From positions 226,005 through 290,004 of the forward strand of contig DASWVB010000027.1 of NCBI GenBank assembly GCA_036401375.1: DNA of 64,000 nucleotides. Reading direction: 5' to 3'. Shown here in pieces: positions 51,751-60,989 of the stretch. The notes beneath the pieces were generated by a model. That model did not search any database and was not told the DNA's origin. It saw only the letters and a list, made by a program, of their open reading frames with translations. Position 1 is the stretch's first letter. Each line of letters starts with the position of its first letter. The position numbers and the translations under genes were made by a program. Source of the stretch: DASWUZ01 sp036401375 (GTDB lineage Bacteria > Acidobacteriota > Terriglobia > Terriglobales > Acidobacteriaceae).

Positions 51751-54700
51751 TTAGAAGCTCGCACGAACTCCGAACTGAGCGGCGAAAGGAATCCCGACCG
51801 TAGTACCGGGTCCGAAGAAGTCGCCAAGCGCACCTCCTGGTAGCCTTAGCTGGCCGAGGTGTTTGACGGGCGTTAGCGCATTGCAATCAGCATTTGCGCA
51901 GACATCTGTGATATTGCCAGCCTGTACCTCACTTTGAGGGACGGGAAGCGCTGCCACGTCTGTTACGTAATTAGCGCCTGGATTGCTTCGATTAAAAACG
52001 TTGAAGAGCTCGAGAAAGGGTGTGAGAGACCACCGGTCGCCCAGCATGGTAGGCCGGCTGAGGCGCAGGTCGGCCTGGATATAAGGCGTTCCCCGCATAC
52101 TATCGAGTGCCAGAGCCTTGCCATTGACGACTGCGCGATTATCGAAGCTGTCACCAGCGCCAGTCACCGGCACCGATGTAGTCAGCGTAAACGGACGCGC
52201 GCTCTCGGCCTGGGTGATGGTTGACGCCCTCAGTCCTCCGGGGAGATCTACAGTACCAGCCACCACGAGGCGATGGCGAACATCTTCACCCGACGGACCA
52301 TAGTCCGCGCGCTCAAAGGGATGGTCAGGATCGCAGACTCCATTCACATAATCGAACAGCTCACCGAGCACGCATCCAAAGGTCTGCGCCTTTGCAAAGG
52401 TGTAATTCGAGGTAAAGTCCAGGCGGCTACTGAGACGACCCCCGATATGGACCGAAAAAGCGTTGTAACTGGAGCGATTATCGCTCCGAAAGACACTGAT
52501 ATCAGGCACATTATTGCGCTGGCTATCTACATCGGACGCATACAGCGGGGAAAAGAGGGTGAAGCCGGCTTGATACTGGTAGCGCCGGAAGGAGTGGTTA
52601 CCCTGCTGATGAGTGAAGTCGGCGCCTGCAGCCCAACGGGAGTTGAAGGCGTGCTGCACTCCAGCGGTGATGTGAACGGCGTAAGGCGTTCTATAAGCGG
52701 GATCAATGATCGCGCCCGAACCAGCGGTACTGCCGACCGGGCCTTGAGTTGCGGCGGCCGGCAGACAACCCGCATCTCCGGGAGTATTGCAAGGTGCGGC
52801 GGGCGAGTTAACAGCCTGCAGGGCGCCTACCCAGCCGTTCTGCGCCAGGTCGTTGTAGAGCAGGCCGAAGCCTGCCCGCAGAACAGTGGCAGGCATTCCG
52901 GGAGGAGAGTAGACGAGGCCTAAGCGGGGCGCAACCTGTCCGCGGTAGTCGTGCGGAACGCCCTTAACCAGCTGGATCGAGAGTGTACGCAGGGTGAGCA
53001 GCGCTGGATTGGTTGCCTGTGTCCGGCCTGACGCCAGGAAGAGTCCATAGGTCGTATCCCAGCGGAGACCATAGCTCATGGTCAGCCGCGGAGTAACTCG
53101 CCAGACATCCTCCGCATAAATACCCAGGCGCTTCACATTCTGTGAAAATGTGCCATCGGAGGCAGGTATAAAGGAGCTGCCTGCCGCATAGTCGGCGGCA
53201 AACTGCGCTGCGTTGTTGATGTACTGAGCCGGATCCTCTGGAAAGCTGACAAGGGTCTCTGCAGCAGACGAGAGCGCGCCGCCCAGCACGGGCTCATGAA
53301 TCAAGTTGATACCGATGGTTGGAGCGTGGCGACCCTTGTCATGCAGCAGGTCAAATCTGGCTTGGTACTTCTGCTGATTGCGCAGGACCGGGAAAGCGGT
53401 GATGGGAGTCAGGAACTGATTGTCTCCGATCGTCTCGAGACCCGATATCGTGCTCGAGGTCGAACTGAACGGAAAAGCGAGCGCGAAGCCAAGCTGCGAG
53501 TTGCGCGCCTCGGTGAGGTGCAAGCCTCCGGCACTTACAAGGGTAGTTGCGAGCCAGTTTTGGCGCATAACTCGCCGATTGCTGAGAACCAGATCCAGAT
53601 AGCTGTTATGAGACGTTGCCCCGGTAGAGGGAAGCGCACCCTGCTGCACAAAGGCGTTGTGAGTCGTGTAATTGTCGACGCCGGAGCGAAGCAGCCACTC
53701 CGAGCCGGGCGACTGAGACCAGTCGAGGCGGAGCATTCCAAGATAATCGCGGAAGGGAACCGGGACATACCGGGGCACCGTGACAGAAGCTATGCCGGGG
53801 ATGAGGCCTGCGGACGTCAACTGGGCCAGCGCCTTGAACTGGAGCTGACTCGCCGGACTGTAGGCAATGCTCGCGTTCTCGTGAACTGCTTCAAAGGACG
53901 AGAAGAACCAGGCATGGTCTCTGATAAGTGGGCCGCCCAGAGTAGCTACATAATTCTGCCTGGAAAACGGCTGCTTTGGATTGGGAGCAGGATTATCGAT
54001 GGGAAACCTGGCATTGAGAGCAGCCGCGCGCCCATAAAAGGACTCATCACCGTGCAAGCTGTTGGTGCCGCGCCTGGTCGAGATGACGATAGAGGCGCCG
54101 GTAGTCCGCGAGGTATCTGCTGTCTCCTGCGCAGTACGGACCGCAAACTCCTGGACGCCATCGGGCGAAACGTTTTGCAGGAAGCCACCGATGTAATCAT
54201 CTGAGTCATCGGCGCCGTCTACGGAGATCTCCATGTTCAGGCCGGAACTCCCACCGGAAGAGACGGCGGTGATGCGGGCTTTAGTGGGGTCGGATGGTTC
54301 AACCGGCTCGGTTCCGGGCGCAAGGTAGGCCATGTTGGCGAAGCTGCGTGCGGCCAACGGCAGGTTCTCGAGGTCGCTCCGAGTGATGATCGCCTGCTGA
54401 ACGGCACTCGCCATCTCCAAAGGCTGACTGCTGACGGAGGACGCGTTTGCCTGCACGCCAATCGATTGCTTCACCGTCCCGGGGCTCATGGAAACCGTGA
54501 CTTTGGTGGAGGAACTCACAAGCATGTCAATCTGTGACTCAGCGTCGCCAAAGCCCGGAGCACTTATCGTCAACTGGTAGGCGCCTGGAGCTAAGTCAGC
54601 AATCCGGAACTGCCCCTCGAAGTCGCTCCTGGTCCTGCGATAGAGCGGCGTATCCACCGATCGTATATAGACGGCCGCGTCAGCAATGCGCGCGCCTGTA

Positions 54701-54822
54701 GCATCCTGCACCTGCCCGACAAGGGTGCTCGTGACCTGCTGTGCGCCTGCAAGCGCGGGCACCAGCACCGAAACGAGTGTGAGCAAGGCAATCAGGAGAG
54801 TCGACCTGGTAATGTGCGGCAT
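51751..54822 (-). CDS. Oar-like TonB-dependent receptor with carboxypeptidase-regulatory domain (2)
   Basis: 1023-residue outer-membrane receptor of the same type as the one at 35647. ATG 54822 (MPHITRSTLLIALLTLVSVL) gives a signal peptide ending in ALAGAQQ. The CarboxypepD_reg-like domain (STLVGQVQDATGARIADAAV; GQFRIADLAPGAYQLTISAP) is followed by the plug, with LPLAARSFANMAYLAPG and IVISTRRGTNSLHGDESFYG. The barrel ends AQFGVRASF, with terminal Phe. Genes for two paralogous propellers lie directly on either side, which suggests one binding/uptake unit. Confidence 0.9.
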   Translation of the reverse strand: MPHITRSTLLIALLTLVSVLVPALAGAQQVTSTLVGQVQDATGARIADAAVYIRSVDTPLYRRTRSDFEGQFRIADLAPGAYQLTISAPGFGDAESQIDMLVSSSTKVTVSMSPGTVKQSIGVQANASSVSSQPLEMASAVQQAIITRSDLENLPLAARSFANMAYLAPGTEPVEPSDPTKARITAVSSGGSSGLNMEISVDGADDSDDYIGGFLQNVSPDGVQEFAVRTAQETADTSRTTGASIVISTRRGTNSLHGDESFYGRAAALNARFPIDNPAPNPKQPFSRQNYVATLGGPLIRDHAWFFSSFEAVHENASIAYSPASQLQFKALAQLTSAGLIPGIASVTVPRYVPVPFRDYLGMLRLDWSQSPGSEWLLRSGVDNYTTHNAFVQQGALPSTGATSHNSYLDLVLSNRRVMRQNWLATTLVSAGGLHLTEARNSQLGFALAFPFSSTSSTISGLETIGDNQFLTPITAFPVLRNQQKYQARFDLLHDKGRHAPTIGINLIHEPVLGGALSSAAETLVSFPEDPAQYINNAAQFAADYAAGSSFIPASDGTFSQNVKRLGIYAEDVWRVTPRLTMSYGLRWDTTYGLFLASGRTQATNPALLTLRTLSIQLVKGVPHDYRGQVAPRLGLVYSPPGMPATVLRAGFGLLYNDLAQNGWVGALQAVNSPAAPCNTPGDAGCLPAAATQGPVGSTAGSGAIIDPAYRTPYAVHITAGVQHAFNSRWAAGADFTHQQGNHSFRRYQYQAGFTLFSPLYASDVDSQRNNVPDISVFRSDNRSSYNAFSVHIGGRLSSRLDFTSNYTFAKAQTFGCVLGELFDYVNGVCDPDHPFERADYGPSGEDVRHRLVVAGTVDLPGGLRASTITQAESARPFTLTTSVPVTGAGDSFDNRAVVNGKALALDSMRGTPYIQADLRLSRPTMLGDRWSLTPFLELFNVFNRSNPGANYVTDVAALPVPQSEVQAGNITDVCANADCNALTPVKHLGQLRLPGGALGDFFGPGTTVGIPFAAQFGVRASF

Positions 54823-54905
54823 GTTGAGAGAGGATAACCCGCCTTTGCTCTCGTCTTGACTCCAATTGTACAAACGGGTCGCCGGAGGCAGGCCACGTCC
54901 GGCTG

Positions 54906-57900
54906 CTAGTCTTCGTCACCGCCCTGCGGCACGCTATCGGGCCTGCTCGCGGAATCAAGCTGCGGCAGGTGTGCCGAGCGCAGCATGTGATTCACAGTGA
55001 CCAGGGAAGTCTGACTGAGCGTCTGCCAGGTGCGTAGCGATGATGCCAGGGCATTGCCACTCAAGGTGGCGGCCTGCTGCTGGGCGGCAGTCGGACGCGC
55101 GTCGGCCTGGTCGATCTGTCCATACAGCGTTGCGACGTCTCCGGCCGACTGATCGAGCCCAGGGTCCGGCTGCGGTCTCGTCTCTACGGCGTTGAGTGCA
55201 TCCGTGTTGCCGGATGCCGTGACGGTGCCCCTTCCATTCAGCAGGTCTGCAAGGCTCTTGTCGAGGTCTTTCAGCGCTGTCGCCAGCTCTCCCGGTGCAG
55301 CCGGAGGTCTCTTCGCGATTTGCTCTCGCAGGGAGTGGGCCTGGGCGAGTGCACCGGTACTTTGATTCACCATGGCGGCAAGCTTCGTCTCGAGCGTAAG
55401 CTGCGCCTCCAGGTCGGCGGGTGTTGCTGAGACCCGCGGATCCATAACGACTATCAGCGGCGCGGTATAGGTGTGCGCGCCGGCCGTGAGCCGGACGGTA
55501 TATGTGCCTGGAACGACCATCGGGCCGAGAGGAGTGGCTGGTGTGTCATGCGGGACAGCGGAGATTGGGTATTCCCGATGGGGCGCCTCCGGGGGCGCAT
55601 AGCGCAGGTCCCAGATCCAGCGGTGCATGCCCGCAGCGGCGGACAGGGTCTTCGGCATGCGAATCCAATAAAGAGGGATCAGCTGCTTGTCGAGTGCCTC
55701 GGGGGTCGTCTCCGGCCCGTCTGTGCTCGTGTAGCGGCGCACAAGTTGGTTAGCCGCATCCATGATCTCGATCGAGATGGGGCCCTTGGCTGCAGGTGGC
55801 AGATAGTAGTCGAGTACGGCGCCGTCGGGAGGGTTTTGCCCTGCGGGCTCATCGGGCGGCAGCGGCGTGTCGGTGTTGGTGCTTCTCTGCACCCGCGTCG
55901 CCCTCCCTGGCGTGAAGAGGAAGGCGCTCCTGCCAGGCTTCAGCGAATCCATCTGGCGCAGCGGACTGATGCCGTCCATGATCCAGAAGGAGCGTCCGTG
56001 TGTTGCAACGATCAGGTCGTCTCCTTCGACCGCAAGGTCGCGCATGGAGGTGTGCGGCAGGTTCGCATGCAGCGAATGCCAATGATCGCCATCGTCGAGC
56101 GACACGTAGACGCCGGTCTCAGTGCCGGCAAAGAGCATGCCTTTGCGAACGGGATCTTCGCGCACCGTATTCACCGGCGCGTTATCCGGCAGACCTGCAA
56201 CGATGCTCTGCCAGGTGTGCCCGCCGTCGTGAGTGCGATAGATGAAAGGGTGCAGGTCGTCGATCCGGAGTCGGCTCACCGACACGTATGCAGTGCTGTC
56301 GTCAAAGTGGGACGCACTGAGCTGCGAGACCTTGCTCCAGGGGATAAGGTCGGGCGGCGTGATGTTCTGCCAGTTCGCTCCGCCATCGGTCGTAGTCCAT
56401 ACGAGCCCGTCATCGGTGCCGGCCCACAGGGTGTTCCGGTCGTGGTACGACGCTGCGAGAGCATAGATCGCGCCCCGCCGCTTTGCCTGGTCCTTGGCCG
56501 GCAGGTCGGGCAGTGAGGCAGGTTTGCCGCTCTGTTCTCGGCTGAGATCGGGGCTGATCCTCTTCCAGTTTGCGCCACCGTCATCCGTTTCAAAGAGCAT
56601 GTTCGCGGCATAGTACATGCGGTGCGGGTCGACGGGGGAGAACAGTATCGGCTCGGTGCGATCGGCGCGATAGGCGCCCTTGATGGGAATGGGAGAGACG
56701 TTCTGCACCTGCCCGGTAGTCAAGTTGTAGCGGGATACTTCAGCGCGGCCTGCCCCGTAGACGATCTCCGGATGCAGCGGATCAGGAGCGGCGTAGCCGT
56801 ATTCGATGATGCCCGCCGGATGCCAGTCGCGGAAGGTGATCTCACCATCGTTGCCGCGGCTGGAGATGCAGACCGACCCGCTCTCCTGCTGTCCCGCGCA
56901 GACTTTGTAGGGGAAGGTGTTGGTGACGGCCACATGATAGAGCTGAGCGGTGGGCTGGTTGTACCATGAGCCCCACGACTCGCCGCCGTTGACGGTGACG
57001 ATCGCGCCTTGGTCGCTCACCAGCAGGATCACCCTGGGGCTGACCGGATTGATCCACATGTTCTGGTAGTCATCGCCGCCCGGTGCTCCACGAAAGCTGA
57101 CCCAGGTCTTGCCTCCGTCTGCCGACTTGCTGGTCACGATGCTGGTGCTGTAGACGATGTCAGGATTAAGTGGATCAACGCGCGGAATCGCGAGGTCACC
57201 ACCGCCTATCTTCATCGCAGGACGCGGATCTTCGGTGATCCGAGTCCAATGTTCCCCGCTATCATCGGACCGGTAAAAGCCGACTCCCACGCCGGTTGCG
57301 TATTCGTTGGGTGTGGTGGTGGCCACCGTCGCATAGAGCCTTTCAGGCATGCTGGGCGCGATTGCCACGTTGATCTGGACGAGGTTGAGCGGCAGCCCAT
57401 CCGTAATTGGGCGCCAGGTGTCGCCGCCGTCGGTCGATTTGTAGACGCCGCCGTGGGCGCCCTCGTAGGAGTTGCCGTCTTCCCAAGGGCCGAGGCGGCT
57501 CTCCCACAGAGAAGCGTAGACAGTGGCTGGATGCTGCGGATCGATCTCCACGTCCGAGCCGCCGGTGCTTCCGTCTCCCGGGTCTTCATCATGGGGCAGC
57601 AGCTTCTTCCACGACGCTCCGCCGTCGGTCGAACGATAGATGCCGCGCTGCTGGTTTGCACCGTAGGGGTGGCCGAGCACGGCGGCGAAGAGTCGATTTG
57701 GATCGTGAGGATCGACAGCGAGCGCGGCAATCTGCTGCCCGTCGCGCAGGCCGAGGTGTGTCCACGTCCTGCCCGCGTCGCCCGAGCGGTAGATTCCATC
57801 TCCTACAGAAAGGTCAGGTCGGCGCAGGCCCTCTCCGCTCGCAACGTAGACGACGTTACTGTCGCTCGGCGCAACGGCGAGCGCCCCGATCGACTGGCTT

Positions 57901-58244
57901 GGTTCAGCGTCGAAGATGGGATTCCACGTGCGGCCGTAGTCATTGGTCTTCCACACTCCGCCGTCGGCCTGCCCGATATAGAAGACGTTGGGCTGATCGG
58001 GAACGCCGGCCGCGGCTCGCGTGCGGCCTCCACGAAATGGGCCTATCATGCGCCACTTCAGGTCGGTGAAGTCTGCAGGCTTGACGGCAGCGTAGGGCGA
58101 GGCTTGCTGGGCGTCTACCGCGATCCCGAGCGACAGGATCCCAAGCGCCAGGGTACCAAGCGCCGGAGTCCCGAGCGAAGGAAGAGCTGCGAGGGCGAAC
58201 ATGCTAAGGACGATGGCGCGTACTCGGGCGCGTACTCGATGCAT
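54906..58244 (-). CDS. Secreted BNR/sortilin-like propeller protein (2)
   Basis: 1112-residue paralogue of the 48519 protein: LKWRMIGPFRGGRTRAAAGV and FRGAPGGDDYQNMWINPV correspond to segments there (WRLIGPFRGGR, RGAPGGDDYHQ). Asp-box motifs (QADGGVWKTNDYGRTWNPIF; STDGGASWKKLLP) are visible, and the C-terminus has helical pairs with basic/acidic repeats. The signal peptide contains four LGTL-like pentapeptides encoded by a 15-bp tandem repeat. ATG 58244 starts it. It lies upstream of the TonB receptor on the same strand, likely in one operon. Confidence 0.87.
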   Translation of the reverse strand: MHRVRARVRAIVLSMFALAALPSLGTPALGTLALGILSLGIAVDAQQASPYAAVKPADFTDLKWRMIGPFRGGRTRAAAGVPDQPNVFYIGQADGGVWKTNDYGRTWNPIFDAEPSQSIGALAVAPSDSNVVYVASGEGLRRPDLSVGDGIYRSGDAGRTWTHLGLRDGQQIAALAVDPHDPNRLFAAVLGHPYGANQQRGIYRSTDGGASWKKLLPHDEDPGDGSTGGSDVEIDPQHPATVYASLWESRLGPWEDGNSYEGAHGGVYKSTDGGDTWRPITDGLPLNLVQINVAIAPSMPERLYATVATTTPNEYATGVGVGFYRSDDSGEHWTRITEDPRPAMKIGGGDLAIPRVDPLNPDIVYSTSIVTSKSADGGKTWVSFRGAPGGDDYQNMWINPVSPRVILLVSDQGAIVTVNGGESWGSWYNQPTAQLYHVAVTNTFPYKVCAGQQESGSVCISSRGNDGEITFRDWHPAGIIEYGYAAPDPLHPEIVYGAGRAEVSRYNLTTGQVQNVSPIPIKGAYRADRTEPILFSPVDPHRMYYAANMLFETDDGGANWKRISPDLSREQSGKPASLPDLPAKDQAKRRGAIYALAASYHDRNTLWAGTDDGLVWTTTDGGANWQNITPPDLIPWSKVSQLSASHFDDSTAYVSVSRLRIDDLHPFIYRTHDGGHTWQSIVAGLPDNAPVNTVREDPVRKGMLFAGTETGVYVSLDDGDHWHSLHANLPHTSMRDLAVEGDDLIVATHGRSFWIMDGISPLRQMDSLKPGRSAFLFTPGRATRVQRSTNTDTPLPPDEPAGQNPPDGAVLDYYLPPAAKGPISIEIMDAANQLVRRYTSTDGPETTPEALDKQLIPLYWIRMPKTLSAAAGMHRWIWDLRYAPPEAPHREYPISAVPHDTPATPLGPMVVPGTYTVRLTAGAHTYTAPLIVVMDPRVSATPADLEAQLTLETKLAAMVNQSTGALAQAHSLREQIAKRPPAAPGELATALKDLDKSLADLLNGRGTVTASGNTDALNAVETRPQPDPGLDQSAGDVATLYGQIDQADARPTAAQQQAATLSGNALASSLRTWQTLSQTSLVTVNHMLRSAHLPQLDSASRPDSVPQGGDED
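58123..58182 (-). repeat. 15-bp tandem repeat (4 units) in the signal peptide of propeller (2)
   Basis: Four imperfect 15-bp units start at 58123, 58138, 58153 and 58168. On the coding strand they give SLGTP, ALGTL, ALGIL and SLGIA, the hydrophobic core of the signal peptide. Confidence 0.85.
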
Positions 58245-58378
58245 TCTCTCTACTCTCCGGCGAACAGATAATGTGAATTATAGGTTGACGTCGGGCGGGC
58301 AGCTTCGTCCACTCGTAAGCCCGATGTGCGGACTTGAATAGAATCGATGTAGCGCATGATTGCGTAAGGGTGGCTCAG

Positions 58379-59068
58379 ATGAAAGCTTCGTCCCCGATGT
58401 TGAAGTTCTTGCTTGGACTGTTATTGCTGGCTCTTGTCGTGATCGCATTCGATCGCATGAGGGGCGAGACGAGGGTGAATATCCCCCCGCCCCAGGCCGA
58501 CTCCCCGCTAAGTGCGAGCTCCCGGCAGGAGACGGCCATCTTTGCCGGTGGCTGTTTCTGGGGAACGCAGTCCGTCTTCCAGCGGGTCAAGGGTGTAACC
58601 GCGACCACGGCGGGTTATGCAGGCGGGGCAGCTTCCACCGCGACTTACGATCAGGTGAGTACCGAGACCACGGGCCATGCGGAGTCGGTCAAGGTCGTCT
58701 TCGATTCATCCAGGATCACCTACGGCAAGCTGCTGCAGATCTTCTTCGCCGTGCATGACCCGACCCAGCTCAACAGGCAGGGCCCTGATGTGGGTACTTC
58801 GTACCGGTCCGCGATCTTCTATAGCAGCGACGAACAACAGCAGATTGCCACCGCTTACATTGCCCAGCTGACTGCGGCCAAGGTGTTCCCGCGGCCCATC
58901 GTGACGCAGGTCAACAGCCTAAAGGGCTTCTACGATGCGGAATCCTTTCACCAGGATTACGCCCTGAACCATCCCGATAACCCGTACATCATGGCGTGCG
59001 ACCTGCCGAAGATCGAGATTCTGAAGAGGCAATTTCCGGAGCTGTTCAAGGAGTACCGGGGCAAATAG
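58379..59068 (+). CDS. msrA: Peptide methionine sulfoxide reductase A, membrane-anchored
   Basis: 229-residue MsrA that reduces methionine-S-sulfoxide in proteins. The catalytic GCFWG motif has C59. KGVTATTAGYAGG, then YDQVSTETTGHAESVKVVFD and FHQDYALNHP are all family-conserved. Residues 7-24 (MLKFLLGLLLLALVVIAFDR region) form an N-terminal membrane segment, so it probably acts in the periplasm, protecting exported proteins. The longer upstream frame is not needed. Confidence 0.93.
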   Translation: MKASSPMLKFLLGLLLLALVVIAFDRMRGETRVNIPPPQADSPLSASSRQETAIFAGGCFWGTQSVFQRVKGVTATTAGYAGGAASTATYDQVSTETTGHAESVKVVFDSSRITYGKLLQIFFAVHDPTQLNRQGPDVGTSYRSAIFYSSDEQQQIATAYIAQLTAAKVFPRPIVTQVNSLKGFYDAESFHQDYALNHPDNPYIMACDLPKIEILKRQFPELFKEYRGK

Positions 59069-59155
59069 CGTCCTTCGCGGCGCGAGGCCGCGTCGAGGCG
59101 CGCGCCGCGATGTGTACGCCTATGCGGTTGAAAGGGCGTCCAGTAGCATCAAGCA

Positions 59156-60823
59156 GTGATTCGTAAGTCCATGCACCGCGCCCTGCGTCCGTGGATTCGT
59201 CGCGAGCGGCGTCGGTGGTCTGACAATGCCTGCTTTCTCCTGGCGCTGGTTGCTGGGCTGCTCGCCTTCGTGGTGCAGTCCGGAGAGCTGGGCACCTCCG
59301 ACACAACGCACCGGCTGCAGTCCGCACACTCCATCTGGACATCCGAGCCGCCGGTCTTTCCAGAGGAGTATCCCGAGTTCGGCATCCACGGTCGCGACGG
59401 CAGATTGCAGAGCTGGTATGGCATGGGGCAGTCTCTGCTGATGCTGCCGGCCGACATCGCCGGCACTTACATCGCGCGCATACCGGCCTTCGCAGATTAC
59501 GGCGATACTGATCCGACGGTGCGCGACATTGTAGTCAGCTATAGCACCAGTATCGTTGTGAGCGTGCTGACGGCGGTGGTCTGCCTGCGGTTCCTGCTGC
59601 TGCTTGGCTTCGAACAGCGGCACGCAAGCGCGGGTGTGCTGGCACTGCTCTTCGCGACGAGCCATCTCCATTACACCCAGAATCTGATGGAGAACAACTA
59701 CATCTTCCTCCTGACGCTCGCTGGATTCTGCTTCCAGTTCGAGTGGCTGCGTACCGGCCGCACAAACGCGCTTTTGATCGGCTCGGCCGCCTTAGGCTTG
59801 AACCTCCTCACCCGGCTCACAACAGGACTTGATCTGCTTGCGGCGGGCGTTTTCGTGCTGGGCGTTCTCTGGATGGAGGGTGTGAGGGGACAAGAGCTCC
59901 GGGACCGGTGTCGCCTCTACGTTTCTGTCGCGGCCCCCGTCTATCTCTTCTTCGGTATCATCGATCGCCTCTACCAGTACTACCGCTTTGGATCCTTCTT
60001 CAACACCTACGTCAGCGTGATTGCTCGAGAGGCGAGGCAGCGGGACCCGAAGCTCCCCGCGGCGTACCCCTTCGAGATGCCCTTCCATGCCGGCTTTTGG
60101 GGGCCGCTCTTCGCACCGGAGAAGTCGATCTTTCTCTTCGACCCTCTACTGATCCTGACCGTGCTGCTGGCCGTGACCGGGTGGAGGCGACTCAATGCTC
60201 CCGCAAGAGCTTACATCATGGCTACAGGTCTGCTGCTCTGTGCCTACATCAGCTTCTATGCGCGATACACGGTGTGGAGCGGTGACTTCGCGTGGGGCGA
60301 CCGCTATGTGTCGACCGCGGTCGAGCTGGCCTCCCTGCTGGCAGTGCCCCTGCTGCTTGGCTACCGGGCGCTGTGGGGCAGGATCCTCCTCGGGATCGCA
60401 GCATCCCTGCTGGCCGCGAGCCTCGCAGTCCAACTAGCTTCGCTGGCGTTCTGGTTGCCTCTCGAGATCTACCAGATGGAGACGCGCGGGCACCCAACCT
60501 TTGTCATCGGGCTGCGCTTCGTCAACATCGCCGCCTTTGCGCTCGGAAAGATGGATGCGTGGGGATTGACCAACCACGCAATGACGGAGGATCCCTGGGA
60601 TTATGCCCACATCACGTGCTGGAACTTTCTCCCGTTCCTGTTGCGCCGGGTCGGGGTTGCACCTGCATGGGCGGTGCGCTCCGTCCTCGGTGCCTGGCTG
60701 GCTGCCGTGGCCGCGCTCCTGTGCGCCCTCATGCGGCTGCTGACGGTTTCTTTGCAGTCCCGGGGAGAGGCCGCTCTCACCATTGACCCACCTTATACGC
60801 ATCCAGGGGGACAGCTGAAATGA
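59156..60823 (+). CDS. Polytopic membrane protein, glycosyltransferase-39-like, function unknown
   Basis: 555-residue membrane protein with about 11-12 hydrophobic segments (e.g. FLLALVAGLLAFVVQSG, SVLTAVVCLRFLLLLGF, LLIGSAALGLNLLTRLTTGL). The first loop contains acidic pairs and GRDGRLQSWYGMGQSLLMLP, and layout resembles PMT-type (GT39/ArnT-like) sugar transferases with a large first periplasmic loop, but I cannot name a specific function. GTG 59156 is the assigned start; ATG 59171 is an alternative. Confidence 0.65.
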   Translation: MIRKSMHRALRPWIRRERRRWSDNACFLLALVAGLLAFVVQSGELGTSDTTHRLQSAHSIWTSEPPVFPEEYPEFGIHGRDGRLQSWYGMGQSLLMLPADIAGTYIARIPAFADYGDTDPTVRDIVVSYSTSIVVSVLTAVVCLRFLLLLGFEQRHASAGVLALLFATSHLHYTQNLMENNYIFLLTLAGFCFQFEWLRTGRTNALLIGSAALGLNLLTRLTTGLDLLAAGVFVLGVLWMEGVRGQELRDRCRLYVSVAAPVYLFFGIIDRLYQYYRFGSFFNTYVSVIAREARQRDPKLPAAYPFEMPFHAGFWGPLFAPEKSIFLFDPLLILTVLLAVTGWRRLNAPARAYIMATGLLLCAYISFYARYTVWSGDFAWGDRYVSTAVELASLLAVPLLLGYRALWGRILLGIAASLLAASLAVQLASLAFWLPLEIYQMETRGHPTFVIGLRFVNIAAFALGKMDAWGLTNHAMTEDPWDYAHITCWNFLPFLLRRVGVAPAWAVRSVLGAWLAAVAALLCALMRLLTVSLQSRGEAALTIDPPYTHPGGQLK

Positions 60824-60989
60824 GAGCGGGATGGGAGCAGAATTCCGCAGTTCGCAACAAAATGCCCGAATCGGCGTTTCTACCAATGGAGATACACACG
60901 GCCCAGTCTACCGGCCGCGATCTCAGGATAATAGTTGAAGAAACCGCCGGAAGTATGGCGAGCTTCAGTTCGTAAACGAGGGTAAGTCC

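Noticed and set aside
57009..58271. Long plus-strand frame of about 420 codons opposite propeller (2)
   Set aside because: Antisense shadow of a gene with clear domains; composition is Arg/Ala-rich with no ribosome site. The same applies to long frames opposite the GH2, ROK and TonB genes (e.g. 45396-46727, 47281-48360, 37330-38253).
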